Shown here one piece after another: positions 56,647-64,000 of a DNA stretch of 64,000 nt. Every line of letters begins with the position of its first letter. Position 1 is the first letter of the stretch. Source of the stretch: Acanthamoeba castellanii str. Neff (lineage: Eukaryota > Discosea > Longamoebia > Acanthamoebidae). Where the stretch lies: positions 159,099-223,098 of the forward strand of contig NW_004457592.1 of assembly GCF_000313135.1 (NCBI RefSeq), in the 5' to 3' direction. The notes under the pieces are model-generated. The model worked only from the letters and a program-made list of their open reading frames with translations, was not told the origin of the DNA and ran no database searches. Position numbers and translations under genes: made by a program.

Positions 56647-59600
56647 ATGCTGCCGCAGCCGCACGCGTGGGGCGGAGAGGTAGGGCCGACTGCTGCTGCT
56701 GGTGGTGGTGGTACTTCCCACAATGGCCATCATCATGATGCCAGCAGAGGTGGCGTGCAGGCGTTCGGGCTGCGCCTGGCCGTGCCGCACCTCCCGCATC
56801 GCCCCACCGCCGTAGACTCCTGGGGTACGTGAATGCAAGCCTCCCCCAAAGTACTGCTTCGCGTGTGGGGGCCGAGTGCGCTGCTGGTTGCTGCTGCTTC
56901 TGCTGGATGTTGGTGGCTGGGGTGCGGGCGGGCTTCCGCTGACGTGTGTATGATGTGTGTGGTGGCGTGGCGCGCGGGCAGAGGACTTTGTGTTTGTGGG
57001 CACGGGCGAGGGCGCCGTGGTGGTCTACCGGGTGGTGGTATCGCAGGCGCGCGACGGGTCCGACGAGGCCCCCATCGCCCGCATGGACCGCCGCGTGCCG
57101 CTGCGCCGCGGGAAGCGGCCCGTCGAGCAGCTCGCCGTCCTCGCCCACCTCCACCACGTGCTCGCCCTCCAGGGTACGCTCGTGTTGCACCCCACCACCA
57201 GCCACTGCCATCCGCCGCCGCCGCCGCCACCCGCCGCCACCAGGAGCAGCAGCCCAATGCTGGCTACCCTCCCCAGCACTCCCCGTGCGTGGTGGCTGGC
57301 TGACGGTAGGCGGTTGGCGGTGATGAGAGCAGATGGGCAGGTCGAGGTCCTCGAGCTCGACACGCTGGAGAGGGCCTCTACGTTGCCCGGCCTCAAGGGC
57401 GCCAGCCTCTTTGCCGTCGAGCGCGACCCCCACCTCACGTAACCCCCCCCCCACACGCACACGCACCACCGCACACACACCACCGCACACGGCCGCCTGC
57501 CATATCCATACCGCGTGGGCCAATGGCGTGACCATCCTTTCCTGGCGTGGCGATGCACGTGGGTGCGTGGGTGCGTGCGCGTGTGCAGAAAACCGCGTGT
57601 TTGCGTGGGGCTGAAGAAGAAGGTGCTGCTGTACAAGCACGAAAGCGCCGGCACCTTCCAGGCCATCAAGGAGTTCAACTTACCCGACCTCATCCTCGCC
57701 CTAGAGTGGTGGAAGCCTGTCGCCGCCGCCCGTGGCGATGTACGCCTGTTGGCCGAACTACGCACGCACGCACGCACGCACGCACGCACTGTCGTGGGTT
57801 GGCTGGTGGTGGGTGGTGACTGATGGTGGGTCTGGGCGGTGGTTCGACGTTGGCCTGAACACCACGAATGTAACCGGTTTTTTGTGCGGGTGGGCGTGCA
57901 TCGTGCATCGACGTGCAGGAGCGGATCGTGGCGGGCCATGCGCACAGCTACTCGCTGCTCGATCCCCGCACGGGGGCCGTCACGACGCTCCCCATCCCCC
58001 TCGAGCGGTCCCTCCCCATCATCAAGCCCTGCCGCGACCTCCTCCTCCTCTCCGCCGACAGTGCGCCGCACCTCCACCTCCACCCACACTCCCCACAGTC
58101 AAGGGGCTGCTGTGCTCGTTGTTGTTAAGTGCTCATCCACCTGTGGCGTCGTGTGTGTCGTGATGTGTGTGTCGTGTGTGTGTGTGTCGTGTGTGTGTGT
58201 CGTGTGGTTGGCTGGGGCGGCGGTAGATTTTGGGTTCCTGGTGAATCAAGTCGGCACTCCGCTGGCGACGCAGATCGAGTGGGACACGCCGCCGCTGGCC
58301 GTGGGCTACCGCTACCCGTTCGTGGTCGGGGTGCAGAACACGTCCATCGAGGTCCACAACGTGTACAACCAGGGCCTCGTCCAGACCATACCCTTGCCCT
58401 CGCACGTGACCCGCAAGCTCACCCTCGTCTCGGACAACGGTAACGCAGCGTTCCTTCCCTCCCAGCGCCCTCCCTCCTCCTCCCCCCCCCATATTGGTGC
58501 CTGGCCAGTGTGCCGGGGAGCCCCCCTCCCCCCAAATCCCAGCTGGTGGGCTGATGTATGGATGGAGCGTTGACCTCGTTCGGTGATGGTGGGTGACACA
58601 GGGCGGCATCTGATCGTGGCAGGGGGTGGCACCATTTACTGCCTGGTGCCGACGCCCGTCGAGGAGCAGGTACGCACGACGAGCCGCAAGCGCGCCGCTC
58701 TCCATTGATCGGCTCCGGCAAGCGGGCCTGGGGTCTGGCGTAGCGGCACTTGTGTGGTTGGTTGTGTGTCGCGCGTTCGCCCGAGCACGGCGCAATGCTG
58801 ACGTGTGCCGCGCGTGCGCGGGGCATAGGTCAAACAACTGCTGCAGGAGCTGCGCGTACAGGAGGCCGCCGACCTCCTCGCCGAATCTCTCAAGGACGAC
58901 CGCGAGGGCAAGGCGGCGGTACGTTAACGCTACCCCCCCCCAATTCCATTCCATTCCCGCACGTCTTCTTTATACCAATATCCTCTCCATTTCGTTCCGC
59001 TCCCCCGAATTGCCATCGCTCGTGCGCGCGCACATGTCCTCTCTCACTCTCTTGGTGGCTGGTGGTGGTGGCTGGTGGTGGTGGCTTGCGTGCTTGCGCG
59101 CGAGAGCAGAAGCTCTCGGCGTTCCGGCAGGAGGCCGGCATGGTCTACTTTGTCAACCTCAAATTCAAGGAGGTACCCCTCTCCTCCCAATCCGATCCTC
59201 GCCGCCGCCACCGCGTCGGCCTTCGGCGCTGACGGGGCGTCGCGCGGCCGGTGGTGGTGGTGGTGGTGGTGGCAGGCCTTCGCGCAATTCGACAAGTCGG
59301 ACATGGACCCGCGGGAGCTCATCTCCTTCTTTCCCGCCATTGCGCCCGTCCACTCCACCTACACGCCCCTCAACGCCTTCAACGCCCACCTCATCGGTGC
59401 CGCATGCCCCCTCTGGCCCCTCGTCTCTTGCGGGTGTGTGCGGTGTTTTGCGGGGTGTGGAGCCCTCCCGCTCACTCGCCGCCCATTCTCTGCCCCCCCC
59501 CCCAATCCCCTCCCCTCCTCCCGTCCAGTGCAAAGCAAGCTGCCGGGCGAGAGCAACGAAAAGGCCCGCGCCGATGTCCTGCACGACGCCCACGAGCAGC

Positions 59601-60108
59601 TCATGAAGTACATTTCCCCCCCCCCCTCCCGGCCACCGCCACCCCTATTCCCTTGCCCCCCGCCCCTCCGCCACGGTGTTTGTTTTTGTGCTGCTGCGGT
59701 TTGGGGCAGAGCGAAGGGCTCATCATCCATCCGTTTCTTTGCCTCCCTTCCTCCCCATCCACTCTTTCCTGGTGGCTGGTGCGTGGTGCGTGGCTGGCTG
59801 CAGGTACCTGGAGGCGCGCCGGAGAGAATGGATGCGGGTGGACGTACGTGCTGCTCCCTGCTCGCGACCGCGCGCGGTTGTGGGTGAGTGTGGGCCTCTC
59901 TTCTCATGGCACCACGCGCGTCCGCCACAGGAGTCGAAGCGACGAGGGAAGCAGGCACTCGAGTTCTCCGCTGCCCTGGACACGGCCCTCATCAAGGTAG
60001 CCCTCCCTCATGTCCGTGCTCCAGAGGCATGTGAAGTCGTGTGTGTGTCGTGTGTCTTGTGTGTGTCGTGCCGTGCGATGGATGTCGTGTGTGTGTCGTG
60101 TGTGTGTG

Positions 60109-60179
<71 letters not shown>

Positions 60180-60445
60180 GTGTGTGTGTGTCGTGTGTGT
60201 CGTGTGTGATACTCAAAAGCTCCAATGGACGTGCGCGCATTCTCTCTGCCACCCGTAGCTGCTGGCGATCTACAAGCCGGAGGCCATGGAGCCGCTGCTG
60301 GCTGGTGGGGCCACCTACAACACCAACGAACTCGTCCAACATCTCACCGAACAGAAGGCAACCCTTGCTCTCCACCACACCCCAACTACTGCACCTTTCC
60401 CTGCTATACATGTGACCACCCACCGGCCCACGAGGGTGACTGACT

Positions 60446-60514
<69 letters not shown>

Positions 60515-61546
60515 CGTGTGTGTGTGTCGTGTGTCGTGTGTCGTGTGCATGTGCGTGTGTGACTGCGCAGCGATGGAGGGCGCTGGGCCACATCTACCGG
60601 CACGCGCAAAGCTACGCCAAGGCACTAGACACGTGGAAAAGGTAGACGCTGGTTTTATGCCCCCCCCCCAAGCCGTAGGACGGGGGAGAGATATTTGCGT
60701 TGCTACCAACCGATCCGATCCAAAACAGGCTGGGGAGTGAAGAGGCAGCGCTGGATGGGGGCGGTGGCAGAGACAGCGATGGAGTCGAGGAGAGCGTCAA
60801 CTTGCTGGCACAGCTGAGCGACACCCGCCTGGTGTTCACCTACGCCGAGCGGCTCTTCCGAAGCAGCCCCGACCGCGCCGTTCGGGTATGACCCAGCACC
60901 CCTTGCCATTGGGCGGGAGGGCATCTCCACCGCACCCACCCATCCATCCACGCATGTGCACGCAAGCTAACCTTTCCGCGGTAAACCACCAAAAAAAAAA
61001 AAAGGTATTTGTGGGCGGAAAGCGGGCGCAGGAGCTGGACCCGGAGCAAGTCCTGGAGTTCCTCGGCCCATTCGGTAGCCAAGGCGTGCAGACCTACCTC
61101 GAGTTCCTCGTCCACGACCTTAAGTCGGAGGTACGCACGCACCTCCTCGCGGCCTACTCTTGGCGCTGCATTCCCCCCCTAACTTGTGTTCGCTTTCCCT
61201 TCCCTCGTCCTTTTTTGGGTGGCGGCTCACCAACGGTCGACGACGCCCGGCCACCGCAGGCCGAAAGCCACCACACCCGCCTCGCCCTTCTCTATGCGCA
61301 GAGCGTTCGTGAACTGGTCCCCGCCACCCCTTCCCCGAGTGCGTCCCTCGCTCCTCCAACCTACGGTGCTGTTTTTTTAAATCATATTCCTCTTCTCTCT
61401 CCTCATAAATCATGCTATTTTTTTTGACGCACGCACACCTCTATTCTCCAGCAGGCTTCAAACCCGGCCACGAACCAGGACTGCTTGGCAAGGTGCGGCG
61501 CCTCGCACGCCACACACACGAGACACACGAGACACGGCACACGCAC

Positions 61547-61587
<41 letters not shown>

Positions 61588-62715
61588 ACACGTGATACGA
61601 GACACGAGACACACGACACATACACAGCGTGCACACCAGCTTCCTCGCGTTATTGGCACTGTTAGGTGATTGCTGCTGGTTGGTGTGTGCGTGCGTGTCG
61701 TGTGTGGCGTGTGGCGTGTGTGTAGGTGAGGAGCAAGCTACTGGCTTTTCTCGACTCCTCCGACGCCTACAGCGTGCCGGCCCTGGTCAGCTTCCTGCGA
61801 GACACTCCCCTCCACGCCGAGCTCCTCGTCGTATACGCCAAGGTGCCCGTCTGGCCCTCTCCTTCCCCGACCTCCCTACAGTTTGCGGGCGCGCTCCGTA
61901 ATTGGTGAACAGTTCATCATCCTCAGACTTGATTGCCTTGATGGATGATGGATGATGATGGATGATGATGGATGATGGATGATGGATGATGATGAGGCAA
62001 CCGCGCCTACGAGTGCTAACGCTCTGCTTGGCCTCCTCGTGCCGTGTGGGGCACACCACCCCACACCACCCCACCACACAACACACAGGGCGGGATGCAC
62101 ACGCAGGCGCTGGATCTGTTGGTGAACACGCTGGGCGACTACGATCAAGCCGAGGCCTACTGCGCAGAGCAGGCCCGGCGCGCCCGCTACGCCGCCCCGC
62201 ACCATCTTGCTGCGCTCTCCCACAGCGGTGGCCAGGAGGACGAAGCCCCGGGTGGCGGCGGTGGCGAGGAGGAGGGCGCCCACCTCCTCATCCGCCTGCT
62301 GCAGATCTACCTCACCCACTCTCCCTCCGCCTCCGCCGCCTCTCCGTCTCTTCCCGCCCCCGCCCTCCGCCTGCTCAACACCTACCCGACCCTCCTGCAC
62401 CCCTCGCGCGTATGCCGACCACCCCCGCCCCCCTTCGCCTGCCGCCTGCGTGGGCTTGGCTTGGCGCAACGCTGACGACGACGACGACGACGTGGCTGGT
62501 GTCGTGTCGTGTCGTGTCGTGTCGTGTGTCGTCCTGCAGGTACTGCCGCTCCTGCCCAAGGAAATCCCGCTGGCCAGCCTCAGCGACTATCTCGCGCGGG
62601 TACCCGACCACACCACCCCCTCTTGACGTCTCTCCAGCCCGGACCAACTCAACAATGCGCTCCTCTTGCTCTGTCCTTCAACTTATACACGTGTTCTCCA
62701 CGCGTGTCGTGTGTG

Positions 62716-62750
<35 letters not shown>

Positions 62751-63036
62751 GTGTGTTGTGTAGGCGGTGGAGGGCAACGTGGGGGAGCTGCGGGAGGGGC
62801 AGGTGGCGACGAATCTGCTCAAGTACCACCACCTGCAGGCATCGGCGCAGCTGCTCAAGAAGAGGGCCGGCGGGCTGCTCGTGGAGCGGGAGACGCGGTG
62901 CCAGGCGTGTGGGAAGCGCATCGGGGACCAGGTCTTCGCCTTCTTCGCCGACCCGCACCACCCCCTCGGCCAGGCCCTCCTCCACCTCAAGTGCCTCCAG
63001 GCGAGCCCCTACCACCAGCAGCACCAGCAGCCTTGA
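56647..63036 (+). CDS. VPS3/TGFBRAP1-like CORVET subunit (Vps39 family)
   Basis: More than 20 short exons. The N-terminal beta-propeller (CNH-type) includes SWEDFVFVGTGEGAVVVYRV (joined in phase), RRLAVMRADGQVEVLELDTL, ENRVFAWGLKKKVLLYKHES, NLPDLILALEW, VNQVGTPLATQIEWDTPPLA and SIEVHNVYNQGLVQTIPL. The transition IYCLVPTPVEEQVKQLLQEL…AGMVYFVNLKFKE and AFAQFDKSDMDPRELISFFP are very like TGFBRAP1. The alpha-solenoid follows: LLAIYKPEAMEPLL, RWRALGHIYRHAQSYAKALD and LDLLVNTLGDYDQAEAYC. The C-terminal Vps39_2 zinc region is RCQACGKRIGDQVFAFF…HLKCL. CORVET tethers early endosomes through Rab5. HOPS Vps39 is the alternative, but the central blocks fit TGFBRAP1 better. The start at 56647 is provisional. 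Confidence 0.85.
57456..57476 (+). repeat. dispersed intron 23-mer, partial copy D
   Basis: The first 21 bases of the 23-base word, then diverging into CA repeat, in a VPS3-like intron. Confidence 0.8.
60111..60178. repeat. (GT)n microsatellite
   Basis: About 34 GT units flanked by CGTGTGTGT variants in a VPS3-like intron. Confidence 0.95.
60447..60514. repeat. (GT)n microsatellite
   Basis: About 33 GT units in the next long intron of the VPS3-like gene. Confidence 0.95.
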
Positions 63037-63151
63037 CACGAACCATCAGGAGAGTAACTTGGCCGACAAAAAAAAAAAAAAGAAGCCACGGTAAAAGCTG
63101 ACGGTTGTTTTTTTATTGTTTTTTATTTTTATTATTGTTACAAAAAACAGC

Positions 63152-63913
63152 ATGCGTCAGCGAGGGGCCGCCTCTCAGCTGCAACCAGCCGGCGGCTTGC
63201 TGCTCCCCCTGCTGCTACTACTGGTGGTGGGGTTGCATGCTGGCCGGGCCTTTTCAGCTTCGGCACCAGCCGCTCCGTCCCCTGAGGTCCCCCCCCCAAT
63301 CTCAACTCCAGCACATCCGGGCTATTTATTTATATATTTATTTCCCTGCCTGTTTCAATCAAATAACGTGCACACGCAGATCCACCTGCGCGCAGGTGCA
63401 CGCCTGGTCGACGAAGTGGACCTTGGGGTCGGCCGCGCGGGTGGTGGTGCAGATGGTGGGGTGAGCGACAGTCTTGGGCCGAGAATGGAGGGCCACACAC
63501 GAAGCACTCTCAGGCGGGTCAGCACTGCCGCCCTCGATGGGGAGCAGCGCACTCCTCCTCCTCCTGCTGCTGCTGCTGCTGCTGGCGGGAGCGATTCACC
63601 GTCGCTGGCGGCGGTGGCGGCGGTGGCGGCGGCGGCTGATGCAAAGGAAGGGGAGGAGGAGGTCGTCGGGGGCGTGAAGGCCGAATACTACCGCGACGAC
63701 GAGGAGGAGAAGGCAGCGGAGGAGCGCGAAGCAGGAGCAGGAGCAGCTGCTGCTGCTGCAGGAGCCCCCATGATGTCCGCCAGCCTCCGCGACGCCGCCG
63801 CCGCCGGGGCGGATGAGGACCCGAGCTACGACCCGAGCTACGAGCAGCGCGTGGCCGAACAGAAGCTCGAGCAGTCCGACCCTCTGCTCAAGGCTCTCCG
63901 GGAGGCCAGCGCC

Positions 63914-63950
<37 letters not shown>

Positions 63951-64000
63951 CAGCTGCCCCCACCACGCCCACCACCACCAAGGCCACGTCCTTGGCGGCG
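63152..64000 (+). CDS. secreted or lumenal Ala/Gln-rich protein, truncated by the window edge
   Basis: The ATG at 63152 opens MRQRGAASQLQPAGG and a strong hydrophobic core LLLPLLLLLVVGLHAGRAFS, a signal peptide with likely cleavage after the Ala/Ser cluster. The frame then continues open to the edge: IHLRAGARLVDEVDLGVGRA, acidic/Ala-rich stretches (KAEYYRDDEEEKAAEERE), the tandem DEDPSYDPSYEQRVAEQKLE and a poly-Gln run (63915-63951). A 90-base segment at 63290-63379 looks like an intron (ends CACGCAG) but is in frame, so it may be retained or coding. Family not recognised; SLLKALREA-like helices suggest coiled coil. The gene may extend far beyond the window. Confidence 0.55.

Noticed and set aside
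60041..60645. Cys/Val repeat proteins in the VPS3-like region
   Set aside because: Translations of (GT)n intron repeats.

Overview
The window is nuclear DNA of an intron-dense, GC-rich eukaryote. Almost every gene is cut by short GT-AG introns, often with GTACGT-like donors, that are packed with GT/CA microsatellites. Exons are strongly G/C-biased at third positions. The protein set (CNOT4, MED6, ESF1, Pumilio, RTRAF, CORVET VPS3/TGFBRAP1-like, PHD-TFS2M-SPOC, Trx-PUL) is that of a free-living unikont. An Acanthamoeba-like amoebozoan is my best inference; no rRNA or other direct marker is present. Two runs of N (11594-11614 and 50392-50473) show this is a draft assembly.

Layout: genes are tightly packed and mostly alternate strand, giving divergent starts 110-600 bp apart and convergent stops about 60-300 bp apart. 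From left to right: a secreted protein (+, 229-1288); thioredoxin-PUL protein (-, 1399-3595); a small unknown protein (+, 3706-4429); a protein with five tandem SAM domains (-, 4528-8077); a 2.49-kb block with no CpG dinucleotide at all (8245-10731); a three-RRM hnRNP R/Q-like protein (-, 10819-12972); CNOT4/NOT4 ubiquitin ligase (+, 13340-19804); adenylosuccinate lyase (-, 19923-22088); adenylosuccinate synthetase (+, 22230-25405); Mediator subunit 6 (+, 25543-26824); ESF1 (-, 26889-29895); glutamine-dependent carbamoyl-phosphate synthase (-, 30233-36129); argininosuccinate lyase (+, 36540-38668); an ankyrin protein (-, 38965-39998); a PHD-TFS2M-SPOC protein (+, 40272-43553); a cytochrome b5-like domain protein (+, 44127-44531); a VIT1/CCC1-like transporter (+, 44947-46824); RTRAF/hCLE (-, 47001-48531); a SLC35A-type nucleotide-sugar transporter (-, 48662-51041); Pumilio (+, 51640-56134); a VPS3/TGFBRAP1-like CORVET subunit (+, 56647-63036); and a secreted Q/A-rich protein running off the right edge (+, 63152-64000).

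Two themes stand out. First, both enzymes of the IMP-to-AMP branch (ADSS and ADSL) start back to back from a 141-bp gap. About 8 kb away from the ADSS end, CPS and argininosuccinate lyase start back to back from a 410-bp gap. All four reconstructed N-termini look like mitochondrial presequences, and both pairs belong to aspartate-to-fumarate chemistry. Second, the non-coding DNA has structure that the genes do not explain: the CpG-free block, a 16-nt word repeated exactly in five introns of five genes, a 23-nt word repeated exactly in three introns, a 0.5-kb heptamer minisatellite inside an ADSS intron, and a two-tier inverted repeat in the CPS/ASL promoter.

All gene models were joined by eye from reading frames, splice-site phase and family similarity. 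CDS coordinates give the outer start and stop and include introns.
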